A DNA stretch of 64,000 nucleotides, from assembly GCF_013911645.1 (NCBI RefSeq), contig NZ_JACESV010000001.1, forward strand, positions 310,001-374,000, given 5' to 3'. The position numbers were made by a program, and so were the translations under genes. This DNA is from Allomuricauda sp. (GTDB lineage: Bacteria; Bacteroidota; Bacteroidia; Flavobacteriales; Flavobacteriaceae). The notes under the pieces are model-generated. The model made no database searches and had not been told where the DNA came from. It worked only from the letters and a program-made list of their open reading frames with translations. How positions within the stretch are numbered: position 1 is the first letter of the stretch; every line of letters begins with the position of its first letter. Below, one piece after another: positions 44,391 to 52,691 of this stretch.

Positions 44391-45176
44391 ATGAACCAAC
44401 CATTAGCATATGTACACCCCGGGGCCAAAATTGCCAAAAATGTGGTAATTGAACCCTTTACCACCATACATAATAATGTAACCATTGGGGAGGGGACGTG
44501 GATTGGTTCCAACGTTACCATAATGGAGGGGGCCAGAATCGGAAAAAATTGCAGCATTTTTCCAGGTGCCGTAATCTCCGCAATGCCCCAAGATTTAAAA
44601 TACCAAGGAGAGGATACCACCGTTGTAATTGGGGACAATACCACAATCAGGGAGTGTGCCACCATAAACAAAGGAACTTCCGACCGAATGAAAACGGTTA
44701 TCGGGAATGATTGTTTGATCATGGCCTATTGCCACGTAGCACACGATTGTTTTGTGGGCGACGGATGTATCTTCAGCAATAATTCAACTTTGGCAGGACA
44801 TGTAACCATTGGCCAGAATGTAGTGTTGGCGGGAATGGTAGCCGTGCATCAGTTTGTCTCTATTGGAAATCATGCTTTTGTAACGGGTGGATCATTGGTC
44901 CGTAAGGATGTGCCCCCGTATGTAAAAGCGGCCAGAGAACCACTTTCTTATGTAGGTATCAATTCCATTGGATTGCGAAGAAGAGGTTTCGAATCCGATA
45001 AGATTCGAGAGATTCAAAATATTTACAGACTACTATATCAACAAAATTATAACAATTCCCAAGCTGCATCCATTATTGAAGCTGAAATGGAGGCAACTCC
45101 AGAGCGAGATGAGATACTTCAATTTATAAGAGATTCGCAACGTGGAATTATGAAAGGTTATTTCAGTTCAAATTAA
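44391..45176 (+). CDS. lpxA: acyl-ACP-UDP-GlcNAc O-acyltransferase LpxA
   Basis: A 261-residue left-handed beta-helix acyltransferase, the first step of lipid A synthesis. Family blocks are AYVHPGAKIAKNVVIEPFTT, AMPQDLKYQGEDTTVVIGDN, the catalytic His segment MAYCHVAHDCFVGDGCIFSN and VAVHQFVSIGNHAFVTGGSL. The C-terminal helices follow (GINSIGLRRRGFESDKIREI). It begins immediately at the base after the lpxC/fabZ stop, so translation is coupled. Confidence 0.95.
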   Translation: MNQPLAYVHPGAKIAKNVVIEPFTTIHNNVTIGEGTWIGSNVTIMEGARIGKNCSIFPGAVISAMPQDLKYQGEDTTVVIGDNTTIRECATINKGTSDRMKTVIGNDCLIMAYCHVAHDCFVGDGCIFSNNSTLAGHVTIGQNVVLAGMVAVHQFVSIGNHAFVTGGSLVRKDVPPYVKAAREPLSYVGINSIGLRRRGFESDKIREIQNIYRLLYQQNYNNSQAASIIEAEMEATPERDEILQFIRDSQRGIMKGYFSSN

Positions 45177-45180
45177 ATTT

Positions 45181-45747
45181 ATGGCAAGTACTTCTGATAT
45201 AAGAAAAGGGTTGTGCATCAAGTACAACAACGATATCTACAAGATTGTAGAGTTTCTTCATGTAAAACCAGGTAAAGGACCCGCTTTTGTCCGTACCAAA
45301 TTAAAAAGTGTGACTACTGGTAAAGTAGTCGACAATACATTTTCAGCAGGTCACAAGATTGAAGATGTTCGTGTGGAGACACGTTCATACCAGTTTTTGT
45401 ACAATGATGGCGAAACATATCACTTTATGAATACGGATGATTACACCCAAATCGCATTGCAAAAAGATGCCTTGGATGCTTCCGATTTGCTAAAAGAAAG
45501 CGAAGTGGTGACCATTATTTTCAATGCGGAGGACAATATGCCCCTTTCTGTTGAAATGCCGGCGAGTGTGGTGTTGGAAGTAACCCATACCGAGCCAGGC
45601 GTAAAAGGAAATACCGCTACAAATGCTACCAAACCCGCTACTGTGGAGACGGGTGCAACGATCAATGTTCCGCTTTTTATCAACGAAGGCGACAAAATTA
45701 AAATTGATACGGAGAAAGCAGCCTATTTGGAACGCGCCAAAGAGTAG
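45181..45747 (+). CDS. efp: elongation factor P
   Basis: A 188-residue EF-P with three beta-barrel domains. It opens MASTSDIRKGLCIKYNNDIY. The exposed loop that reaches the peptidyl-transferase centre is KPGKGPAFVRTK, with Lys32 at the tip. The C-terminal domain contains EVTHTEPGVKGNTATNATKP. It relieves ribosome stalling at polyproline. A gene for modifying that lysine is not present in this window. It sits between lpxA and a second lpxD-like gene with gaps of 4 and 6 bases, so it shares their message. Confidence 0.96.
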   Translation: MASTSDIRKGLCIKYNNDIYKIVEFLHVKPGKGPAFVRTKLKSVTTGKVVDNTFSAGHKIEDVRVETRSYQFLYNDGETYHFMNTDDYTQIALQKDALDASDLLKESEVVTIIFNAEDNMPLSVEMPASVVLEVTHTEPGVKGNTATNATKPATVETGATINVPLFINEGDKIKIDTEKAAYLERAKE

Positions 45748-45753
45748 CCTTAC

Positions 45754-46689
45754 ATGAAATTCCCTAAAACCTATACCTTAAAGGAAATATCGAAAATCAT
45801 TGATGCCAATTTCGTGGGGGATGATGATTTCCCGGTCTTGGGCATGAATGAAATCCACGTGGTGGAAGAAGGCGATATTGTATTTGTAGACCATCCCAAA
45901 TATTATGACAAGGCGTTACAATCAAAGGCTACGGTTGTTCTCATCAACAAGGAGGTAGAATGCCCGGAAGGTAAGGCTTTACTTGTATCAGATGACCCAT
46001 TTAGGGATTTCAACAAGTTGACCCATCATTTCAAACCTTTTGAAACAGCAGCATCATCCATTGCTGATTCAGCCGAGATAGGGGAGGGAACCGTAATTCA
46101 ACCGAATGTTTTTATTGGAAACCATGTAAAGATTGGTAAAAACTGTGTGATTCACCCCAACGTAACCATTTATGATGGGTGTATTCTTGGGGACAATGTT
46201 ACCATCCACGCAGGAACCGTGTTGGGAGCCGATGCGTTCTACTACAAAAACAGGCCCGAAGGTTTTGATAAATTACTTTCAGGCGGAAATGTAGTGATCG
46301 AGGACAATGTAGATATCGGAGCTGGGTGTACCATTGACCGTGGAGTAACAGGTTCAACAACCATTAAGGAAGGGGCCAAATTGGACAATCAGATTCAAGT
46401 GGGGCACGATACCGTTATTGGTAAGAAGTGTTTGATAGCCTCTCACGTTGGTATTGCAGGTTGTGTTGTTTTGGAAGATGAAGTAACCCTTTGGGGGCAG
46501 GTAGGCATCACTAGTGGCATCACCATCGGCAAAAAAGCTGTGATATTGGCTCAATCTGGCATTTCAAAATCACTAGAAGGCGGTAAAACCTATTTCGGAT
46601 ACCCAGCTGAGGAAGCACGTGAAAAGTTAAAACAAATCGCATCCATCAAAAAGATTCCAGAAATCTTGCAAAAACTGAAAAAGATTTAA
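45754..46689 (+). CDS. second LpxD-like N-acyltransferase
   Basis: A 311-residue paralogue of LpxD, 33 residues shorter than the one at 41960. The uridine-binding domain is seen in VEEGDIVFVDHPKYYDKALQ, and the beta-helix in VIHPNVTIYDGCILGDNVTI, HAGTVLGADAFYYKNRPEGF, NVDIGAGCTIDRGVTGSTTI. The catalytic-type His lies in DNQIQVGHDTVIGKKCLIAS. The family catalytic feature is retained, so it may be an active acyltransferase with a different acyl chain or sugar. Two lpxD-type genes around efp are also seen in relatives, from memory. Confidence 0.85.
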   Translation: MKFPKTYTLKEISKIIDANFVGDDDFPVLGMNEIHVVEEGDIVFVDHPKYYDKALQSKATVVLINKEVECPEGKALLVSDDPFRDFNKLTHHFKPFETAASSIADSAEIGEGTVIQPNVFIGNHVKIGKNCVIHPNVTIYDGCILGDNVTIHAGTVLGADAFYYKNRPEGFDKLLSGGNVVIEDNVDIGAGCTIDRGVTGSTTIKEGAKLDNQIQVGHDTVIGKKCLIASHVGIAGCVVLEDEVTLWGQVGITSGITIGKKAVILAQSGISKSLEGGKTYFGYPAEEAREKLKQIASIKKIPEILQKLKKI

Positions 46690-46720
46690 GAAATCAATAG
46701 ATAAAAACTTTAGTAAACCA

Positions 46721-46728
46721 TATTTTTG
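46721..46728 (+). promoter_or_regulatory. -7 promoter element for sucD
   Basis: TATTTTTG, a TAnnTTTG match, 23 bases before the ATG. Confidence 0.45.
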
Positions 46729-46751
46729 TATCTCTACATTAAGTTAAATAT

Positions 46752-47624
46752 ATGAGCGTCTTAGTAAACAAGGATTCAAACATAATTGTACAAGGATTTA
46801 CCGGTAGTGAAGGAACCTTCCACGCCGAACAAATGATTGAATACGGAACCAACGTGGTTGGTGGTGTGACCCCGGGCAAAGGTGGTCAGGAACATTTGGG
46901 AAAACCAGTTTTTAATACAGTGGAAGATGCTGTAAAAGAAGTTGGTGCCGACACCACTATTATTTTTGTTCCGCCCGCATTTGCTGCGGATGCCATTATG
47001 GAAGCTGCCGATGCAGGAATTAAAGTAATCATCACTATTACCGAAGGTATTCCTGTTGCTGACATGGTAAAAGCCAACGATTACATTAAGGATATGGATT
47101 GCACATTGATCGGGCCAAACTGCCCAGGTGTAATTACTCCCGGTGAAGCCAAAGTTGGCATTATGCCAGGATTTGTCTTCAAAAAAGGAAAAGTGGGCAT
47201 CGTTTCCAAATCAGGAACTCTGACTTACGAAGCTGCCGACCAAGTAGTTCGTCAAGGATTGGGAATTACTACGGCCATTGGTATTGGAGGTGACCCAATC
47301 ATAGGAACCACTACAAAACAAGCTGTTGAGCTATTGATCAATGACCCAGAAACAGAATGTGTTGTAATGATCGGTGAAATTGGCGGTCAATTGGAAGCAG
47401 AAGCTGCAAGATGGTATAAGGAAAGTGGCAGCAAAAAACCAATTATTGGTTTTATCGCTGGAGAAACTGCTCCTGCAGGACGTACCATGGGACACGCTGG
47501 TGCCATTGTTGGTGGTAGCGACGATACAGCCCAAGCCAAGAAAAAAATCATGCGCGATTGTGGCATCCACGTAGTGGATTCACCCGCGGAAATTGGCGTA
47601 AAAGTGAAAGAAGTGGTTGGGTAA
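46752..47624 (+). CDS. sucD: succinyl-CoA synthetase alpha subunit
   Basis: A 290-residue SucD. The CoA-binding Rossmann domain includes [20 protein letters not shown] and [12 protein letters not shown]. The ligase domain has [20 protein letters not shown] and [20 protein letters not shown]. The phosphorylated His is in [13 protein letters not shown]. It catalyses the substrate-level phosphorylation step of the TCA cycle with SucC, whose gene is not in this window. A terminator follows. Confidence 0.96.
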   Translation: MSVLVNKDSNIIVQGFTGSEGTFHAEQMIEYGTNVVGGVTPGKGGQEHLGKPVFNTVEDAVKEVGADTTIIFVPPAFAADAIMEAADAGIKVIITITEGIPVADMVKANDYIKDMDCTLIGPNCPGVITPGEAKVGIMPGFVFKKGKVGIVSKSGTLTYEAADQVVRQGLGITTAIGIGGDPIIGTTTKQAVELLINDPETECVVMIGEIGGQLEAEAARWYKESGSKKPIIGFIAGETAPAGRTMGHAGAIVGGSDDTAQAKKKIMRDCGIHVVDSPAEIGVKVKEVVG

Positions 47625-47644
47625 CCAACCGTTAAAACCATACT

Positions 47645-47672
47645 AAATCCCGTTTTATGCGGGATTTTTTTC
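47645..47672 (+). terminator. terminator after sucD
   Basis: Arms AAATCCCG (47645-47652) and CGGGATTT (47660-47667), followed by a run of T. Confidence 0.85.
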
Positions 47673-47818
47673 GTCTACGAGCATGTTTGAAAAGGATTGA
47701 TTGAAGCGAAAAATCATCATTTTTAGCCAATTGAATTGTTTTTAAATATGCTCTAAACCTAAAACAACAACTATATTTGACTTGTTGTGTATTTTGAAAA
47801 ATAAAAATTAGTTCTAGG

Positions 47819-47954
47819 CGTCAGTTCGAGTGATTGTGAGGAACGAAAAATCGTACCTGCCTGCCGGCAGGCAGGTCGAGAACTTTTTAGATGAAAATTC
47901 TGTTTCTCGATACAAATTTCACTCCTACTGTCGTGAAATCCACTCGAAATGACG
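47819..47954. repeat. 136-bp MITE-like element with inverted ends
   Basis: The left end CGTCAGTTCGAGTG (47819-47832) and right end CACTCGAAATGACG (47941-47954) are inverted repeats matching at 13 of 14 positions. Inside lies a perfect 22-bp palindrome at 47855-47876 centred on CTGCCGGCAG. It occupies the 392-bp gap between sucD and fabG, with nothing coding recognised. Its right half is related to 11683-11736. Confidence 0.8.
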
Positions 47955-48016
47955 AATTTTAGTAAAACAGATAAGAACCAATATTTTGGTTAATAACCAT
48001 TCAAACATAATTATCT

Positions 48017-48766
48017 ATGCAACTTTTGGAAGGGAAAAACGTAATCATAACAGGAGCCAGCAGGGGAATTGGTAAAGGAATTGCCGAAGTATTTGCAAAA
48101 CACGGTGCCAATGTGGCTTTTACCTACAGCTCCAGCGAAGCTCCAGCCTTGGAACTGGAAAAAGAACTGACCCAAATGGGCGTGAAGGCCAAGGCCTATA
48201 AAAGTAATGCCGCCAGTTTTGAGGAATCTGAGGCCCTTGTGGCCAAGGTTTTGGAAGATTTTGATGGCAGAATCGATGTACTCATCAATAACGCTGGTAT
48301 TACAAAAGACAATTTATTGATGCGTATGGGCGAAGATGATTTTGATAAAGTAATCGAAATCAACCTAAAATCGGTATTCAATATGACCAAAGCGGTGCAA
48401 CGTACCATGTTGAAGCAGCGTAAAGGTTCCATAATCAATATGAGTAGTGTGGTTGGTGTTAAAGGTAATGCCGGACAAACCAACTACGCAGCCTCCAAAG
48501 CGGGTATGATTGGTTTTACCAAGTCCGTAGCATTGGAATTGGGTTCAAGAAACATCCGTTGCAATGCCATTGCCCCTGGATTTATCGAAACTGAAATGAC
48601 CGAGAAATTGGACGAGAAAGTAGTTCAAGGCTGGAGGGAGGCCATTCCATTAAGACGTGGTGGAAGCCCTGAAGACGTTGCCAATGCCTGTGTGTTCTTG
48701 GCATCCGACTTATCGGCTTATGTTACAGGACAGGTATTGAACGTTGATGGTGGTATGTTAACATAG
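48017..48766 (+). CDS. fabG: 3-oxoacyl-ACP reductase FabG
   Basis: A 249-residue short-chain dehydrogenase. The NADP motif is TGASRGIGKG, NNAGITKDNLLMRM is the classic FabG stretch, and the catalytic Ser/Tyr/Lys are in MSSVVGVKGNAGQTNYAASK. The end ASDLSAYVTGQVLNVDGGML is typical of the family. It reduces 3-oxoacyl-ACP in fatty acid elongation. It is followed six bases later by a VWA membrane protein, although the two functions do not obviously connect. Confidence 0.92.
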   Translation: MQLLEGKNVIITGASRGIGKGIAEVFAKHGANVAFTYSSSEAPALELEKELTQMGVKAKAYKSNAASFEESEALVAKVLEDFDGRIDVLINNAGITKDNLLMRMGEDDFDKVIEINLKSVFNMTKAVQRTMLKQRKGSIINMSSVVGVKGNAGQTNYAASKAGMIGFTKSVALELGSRNIRCNAIAPGFIETEMTEKLDEKVVQGWREAIPLRRGGSPEDVANACVFLASDLSAYVTGQVLNVDGGMLT

Positions 48767-48772
48767 AATTGA

Positions 48773-50806
48773 ATGGATTTACGCACGGTACTACTTATTA
48801 TTTTAGCAGTTGCTGCCGCGCTTACCATAGTATTTTTTCAATACTTTTATAAGAACCCGAGAAAAGGTTCGCTTAAAATAATATTGGCCGCATTGAGGTT
48901 TGTTACCTTATTTTGCGGCCTTTTGCTTTTGATAAACCCAAAATTTGTCAGCAAGGATTATTTTGTGGAAAAAGCGAATTTGATTCTCTTGGTGGACAAT
49001 TCCACTTCCATGGAAGATGCTTCTACCACTTCGGAGATTTCCCAAGCCATAGCCCAAATTAAAGCCGATGATGATTTAAGTGAACGGTTTACCATCCATC
49101 AATACGGGTTTGGAAATACAATTACAGTAACGGACTCTGTAAATTTTAACCAAGGAAATACCGACGTCTCCAATGCCCTTTCAACCTTAAATGATGTTTT
49201 TGTGAACGGAACCAACGCCATTGTGCTGTTTTCTGATGGAAACCAAACCCTGGGCAGGGATTACGAATACATCAACCTGAATAAAAATTCAACAATATAC
49301 CCTGTTGTGGTCGGGGACACCACGCAGTATGAAGATATTTCCGTTGGGTTGATAAATGTAAACAAATACGCCTTTTTAAGAAACAGCTTCCCTATTGAGA
49401 CTTCCATTCGGTACCATGGTTCAAGACCTGTTTCAAGTACAGTCACTATTTCCATTAACGGAAGGAGGGTACATCAAGAACGGGTAAACCTTAATAGCAC
49501 AAAAAACAGTCAAACCCTAAATACGTTGATCGAGGCGCAAAGTGTGGGCATCAAAACCATCAAAATTGAGGTGGGCGTGTTGGAAAATGAACGAAATACG
49601 ATCAACAATTCCAAAGAGACCGCCATTGAAGTAATCGATGAAAAAACCAACGTAGCCATAGTTTCGGATATACTCCATCCAGACATCGGCTCATTAAAAA
49701 AATCCATTGAATCCAATGAGCAACGTTCGGTTACCCTGCTAAAACCAAATGCAAGTCAGTCTGTTCTAGAGGAATCCGACCTTATAATCCTGTATCAGCC
49801 GAATCGAAATTTTAGAAGTGTTTACGAGTTTTTGAAGAATTCTGGAACCAATTATTTTACCATTACAGGTAGCAAAACGGATTGGAACTTTTTGAACCGG
49901 GTACAAGAAAGTTTCACCGTTTCCGGCAGTAGGCAACCAGAAGAAATTTTACCCATTTTAAACAATGCCTTTGGCCTGTTTGGTTTAGGTGAATTTTCGG
50001 TTGATGGATTTCCGCCCTTGAACGGAACTCTTAGGGATATTCAACTCAATAAGGACAACGAAACTGTTATGTTCCAGCAATTACAGGGGGTTGATTTGGA
50101 CAAGCCTTTGTTTGCCATTCTCACGGAATCCAATCAAAAGGAAGCTGTACTATTTGGTGAGAATCTTTGGCGCTGGCGCGCACAGGTATATCGTAACGAC
50201 CAAAGTTTTCAAAAGTTTGATGAATTTATAGGCAATTTGATGGTATATCTGGGTTCCAACAGGCAGCGAAACCGTCTCGAACTCGTTTATGAGTTGGTTT
50301 TTGATAATGCCAATATGGCCAAAATCAGGGCTTCCTATTTTGATGAAAGTTACCAGTTTGATGCCAATGCCGATATTTCCATCAAAGTGGAAGGTGTTGA
50401 CAATGATTTTTCAAGAATTTCGCCCATGCTTTTAAAAGGTTCTTTTTACGAAGTGGATTTGACCGATTTGGATGCTGGCGAATACAACTTTACTGTTACT
50501 GTTCAGGATGAAAATTTAAAACGTTCGGGAGCATTTAGAATATTGGATTTTAATCCCGAAAAGCAATTGGTCTCTGCCAACTACAAAAAATTGGGGCGTT
50601 TAGCAGCTAATAATAAGGGGCAACTGTACTTTTTGGATGAGCTTGAAGATTTACAATCCGATTTAACGTCCTCCAATGTACTTCTTCCTGTCCAAAAAAG
50701 CAGGGATAATGTTGTATCTTTGATAGATTTCCGTATTTTATTGGGGTTGATGATTCTTTCCCTAGCTGCGGAATGGTTCATCAGAAAATATAACGGATTA
50801 ATATAA
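48773..50806 (+). CDS. membrane-anchored VWA domain protein
   Basis: A 677-residue protein with two N-terminal membrane segments (about 5-23 and 35-57). A VWA domain follows whose metal-binding motif is in LILLVDNSTSMEDA, with a second acidic site near IVLFSDGNQTLGRD. A large beta-rich extracytoplasmic region comes next, and a final membrane segment (about 652-670, LGLMILSLAAEWFI). The architecture resembles Bacteroidetes proteins of the BatA/BatB or DUF4175-like kind, but no exact family is claimed. Function unknown; protein-protein interaction at the envelope is expected. Confidence 0.8.
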   Translation: MDLRTVLLIILAVAAALTIVFFQYFYKNPRKGSLKIILAALRFVTLFCGLLLLINPKFVSKDYFVEKANLILLVDNSTSMEDASTTSEISQAIAQIKADDDLSERFTIHQYGFGNTITVTDSVNFNQGNTDVSNALSTLNDVFVNGTNAIVLFSDGNQTLGRDYEYINLNKNSTIYPVVVGDTTQYEDISVGLINVNKYAFLRNSFPIETSIRYHGSRPVSSTVTISINGRRVHQERVNLNSTKNSQTLNTLIEAQSVGIKTIKIEVGVLENERNTINNSKETAIEVIDEKTNVAIVSDILHPDIGSLKKSIESNEQRSVTLLKPNASQSVLEESDLIILYQPNRNFRSVYEFLKNSGTNYFTITGSKTDWNFLNRVQESFTVSGSRQPEEILPILNNAFGLFGLGEFSVDGFPPLNGTLRDIQLNKDNETVMFQQLQGVDLDKPLFAILTESNQKEAVLFGENLWRWRAQVYRNDQSFQKFDEFIGNLMVYLGSNRQRNRLELVYELVFDNANMAKIRASYFDESYQFDANADISIKVEGVDNDFSRISPMLLKGSFYEVDLTDLDAGEYNFTVTVQDENLKRSGAFRILDFNPEKQLVSANYKKLGRLAANNKGQLYFLDELEDLQSDLTSSNVLLPVQKSRDNVVSLIDFRILLGLMILSLAAEWFIRKYNGLI

Positions 50807-50818
50807 AACCATTTATAC

Positions 50819-51634
50819 ATGGATAAATTACCTAAAATTGCATTGCCTGCTTTAGCAGGAATTATTTTTCTTATCATTTTCGCGTCAAGGTCTACCGTAA
50901 CTATTGGTTCTGGTGAGGCTGGGGTGCTGTACAAATATTTTGGTGGAGGTGTTGTTACCGACGAACCGCCTTTGGGAGAAGGTTTTCACTTGGTGGCCCC
51001 ATGGAACAAAGTGTTTATCTATGAAGTACGCCAGCAAGAAAAACTGGAAAAAATGAACGTACTCTCTTCCAACGGATTGGATATAAAACTGGAAGCTTCT
51101 GTTTGGTTTCAGCCAAAATCTGAAGATCTTGGAAAACTGCACCAAGAAAAAGGGGAACAGTATATAGAACGTGTGCTATTGCCTGCAATTCGTTCGGCAG
51201 CCCGTAGCGTGGTTGGGCGATATACACCGGAACAATTGTACTCAAGTAAGCGAGATGCAATTCAACAGGAGATTTTTGAGGAAACGCAAAAAATTGTGGA
51301 CGACCAATACGTTCAATTAAATGAAGTACTGGTGCGCGATGTTACATTACCTCCCACTATTAAAGATGCCATTGAACGTAAATTAAGGCAAGAACAAGAA
51401 TCGCTGGAATATGAGTTTCGATTGGTGACAGCTTCGAAAGAAGCTGAAAAGGTTCGTATTGAAGCACAAGGAAAAGCAGATGCCAACCGAATACTCAGCG
51501 CTTCCTTAACGGATAAAATATTACAGGACAAGGGTATAGACGCCACATTAAAACTCGCAGAATCACCCAATGCAAAAGTAGTTGTAGTAGGGTCGGGAGA
51601 TGATGGTTTGCCATTAATTTTGGGAAATAACTAA
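50819..51634 (+). CDS. prohibitin-like SPFH/Band 7 protein
   Basis: A 271-residue prohibitin family protein. An N-terminal membrane segment (about 5-22, IALPALAGIIFLIIFA) is followed by the SPFH domain (VTIGSGEAGVLYKYFGGGVV, GEGFHLVAPWNKVFIYEVRQ, LDIKLEASVWFQP, VVGRYTPEQLYSSKRDAIQQ). A coiled coil comes next (KLRQEQESLEYEFRLVTASK). Such proteins form rings that organise membrane domains and restrain FtsH-type proteases. Twelve bases after the VWA gene. Confidence 0.92.
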   Translation: MDKLPKIALPALAGIIFLIIFASRSTVTIGSGEAGVLYKYFGGGVVTDEPPLGEGFHLVAPWNKVFIYEVRQQEKLEKMNVLSSNGLDIKLEASVWFQPKSEDLGKLHQEKGEQYIERVLLPAIRSAARSVVGRYTPEQLYSSKRDAIQQEIFEETQKIVDDQYVQLNEVLVRDVTLPPTIKDAIERKLRQEQESLEYEFRLVTASKEAEKVRIEAQGKADANRILSASLTDKILQDKGIDATLKLAESPNAKVVVVGSGDDGLPLILGNN

Positions 51635-51644
51635 TTTTCTCTTT

Positions 51645-51672
51645 TTTGATATAAAAATATATCCTACTTTTG
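51645..51672 (+). promoter_or_regulatory. promoter of the his operon
   Basis: TTTG (51645-51648), 16 bases, TACTTTTG (51665-51672). The -7 box ends seven bases before the leader-peptide ATG, so the transcript would begin almost at the ATG. Confidence 0.6.
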
Positions 51673-51679
51673 GAGCATA

Positions 51680-51733
51680 ATGAGAAACAAAAACACACAT
51701 CATCATTTTTATACTTGCCCTCAAGCGAGATAG
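51680..51733 (+). CDS. hisL: his operon leader peptide
   Basis: A 17-codon frame, MRNKNTHHHFYTCPQAR, ending in TAG at 51731-51733. Three consecutive CAT (His) codons lie at 51698-51706. It stands between the his promoter and a perfect terminator hairpin, 101 bases before hisG. A run of His codons at this place is the signature of ribosome-mediated attenuation, so the peptide itself need not have a function. No sequence similarity to the E. coli leader is implied; the shared feature is the His run. Confidence 0.8.
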   Translation: MRNKNTHHHFYTCPQAR

Positions 51734-51797
51734 AAATGTATTGTTGTTTTTAAAATATATTCTAACCCGTTTGAGAAATCAAACGGGTTTATTTTTT
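51698..51797 (+). promoter_or_regulatory. his attenuator
   Basis: Terminator: arms AACCCGTTTGA (51764-51774) and TCAAACGGGTT (51779-51789), 11 perfect pairs, loop GAAA, then TATTTTTTG. Antiterminator: TCAAGCG (51721-51727, in the last leader codons) pairs with CGTTTGA (51768-51774) of the left arm, seven pairs with one G-U. A ribosome held at the His codons leaves 51721-51727 free. A ribosome at the TAG covers it and lets the terminator form. Confidence 0.75.
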
Positions 51798-51833
51798 GTA
51801 CCCCTTTGGTTTTTCGGACAAAACGATTGAAAA

Positions 51834-52691
51834 ATGACAAAAATTAGAATTGCTGTTCAAAAAAGTGGCCGTTTAAACGAGGATTCCCTCAAAATCTTAA
51901 AGGATTGTGGAATTTCCATCGACAACGGAAAAGACCAGTTAAAAGCCACCTCCCGAAATTTTCCCTTGGAAGTATTTTATTTACGGAACGGGGACATCCC
52001 CCAATATTTGAGGGATGGAGTAGTGGACATCGCCATCATCGGGGAAAACGTACTCATTGAAAAAGGAAAAGATATTTCCATTGCGGAGCGATTGGGTTTT
52101 TCCAAATGTCGTGTATCCTTGGCAGTCCCAAAAAATGAGACCTACAATTCCATTACGGATTTTGAAGGTAAAAAAATAGCAACATCCTACCCGAATACGG
52201 TAAAGGACTACTTGGCATCTAAAGGGGTTACGGCCGACCTGCACATTATCAATGGTTCTGTAGAAATTGCCCCAAATATTGGTTTGGCTTACGGTATCTG
52301 TGACATTGTTTCGAGCGGAAGCACACTTTTTAAAAACAATTTGAAAGAGGTGGAAGTAATGCTGAAAAGCGAGGCAGTTCTCGCAGTATCGCCCACCATC
52401 TCCGAAGAACGCAAAGAACTGTTGAAAAAAATCCAGTTCAGGATTAAATCGGTATTGCAGGCGCGCCAGAACAAATATGTGTTGATGAATGCACCGAATG
52501 ATAAATTGGATGAAATTATTTCCATTCTCCCCGGAATGCGAAGCCCCACGGTTTTGCCCTTGGCCGAAGAAGGATGGAGCTCGGTGCATACGGTAATCAA
52601 CCGGGAAACCTTTTGGGAAGTCATCGATGAATTGAAAGAGGCCGGAGCCGAAGGAATTTTGGTTTGTCCTATTGAAAAAATGGTACTATAA
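51834..52691 (+). CDS. hisG: ATP phosphoribosyltransferase HisG, long form
   Basis: A 285-residue HisG with the C-terminal regulatory domain, thus the long HisZ-independent form. It opens MTKIRIAVQKSGRLNEDSLK and carries VDIAIIGENVLIEKGKDISI and GLAYGICDIVSSGSTLFKNN, the PRPP-binding part. The C-terminal domain contains KYVLMNAPNDKLDEIISILP and the typical histidine-sensing region. It condenses ATP and PRPP, the committed step of histidine synthesis, and is feedback-inhibited by histidine in relatives. Its stop overlaps the hisD ATG by one base. Confidence 0.96.
   Translation: MTKIRIAVQKSGRLNEDSLKILKDCGISIDNGKDQLKATSRNFPLEVFYLRNGDIPQYLRDGVVDIAIIGENVLIEKGKDISIAERLGFSKCRVSLAVPKNETYNSITDFEGKKIATSYPNTVKDYLASKGVTADLHIINGSVEIAPNIGLAYGICDIVSSGSTLFKNNLKEVEVMLKSEAVLAVSPTISEERKELLKKIQFRIKSVLQARQNKYVLMNAPNDKLDEIISILPGMRSPTVLPLAEEGWSSVHTVINRETFWEVIDELKEAGAEGILVCPIEKMVL

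Noticed and set aside
47855-47876. GC-rich 22-bp palindrome as a terminator
   Set aside because: No T-run follows on either strand and it sits inside the repeat element, so it is treated as repeat structure.
51981-52589. Long open frame on the minus strand opposite hisG
   Set aside because: The plus strand encodes an intact HisG with all family blocks. The antisense frame has low-complexity composition and no motif, so it is a shadow.
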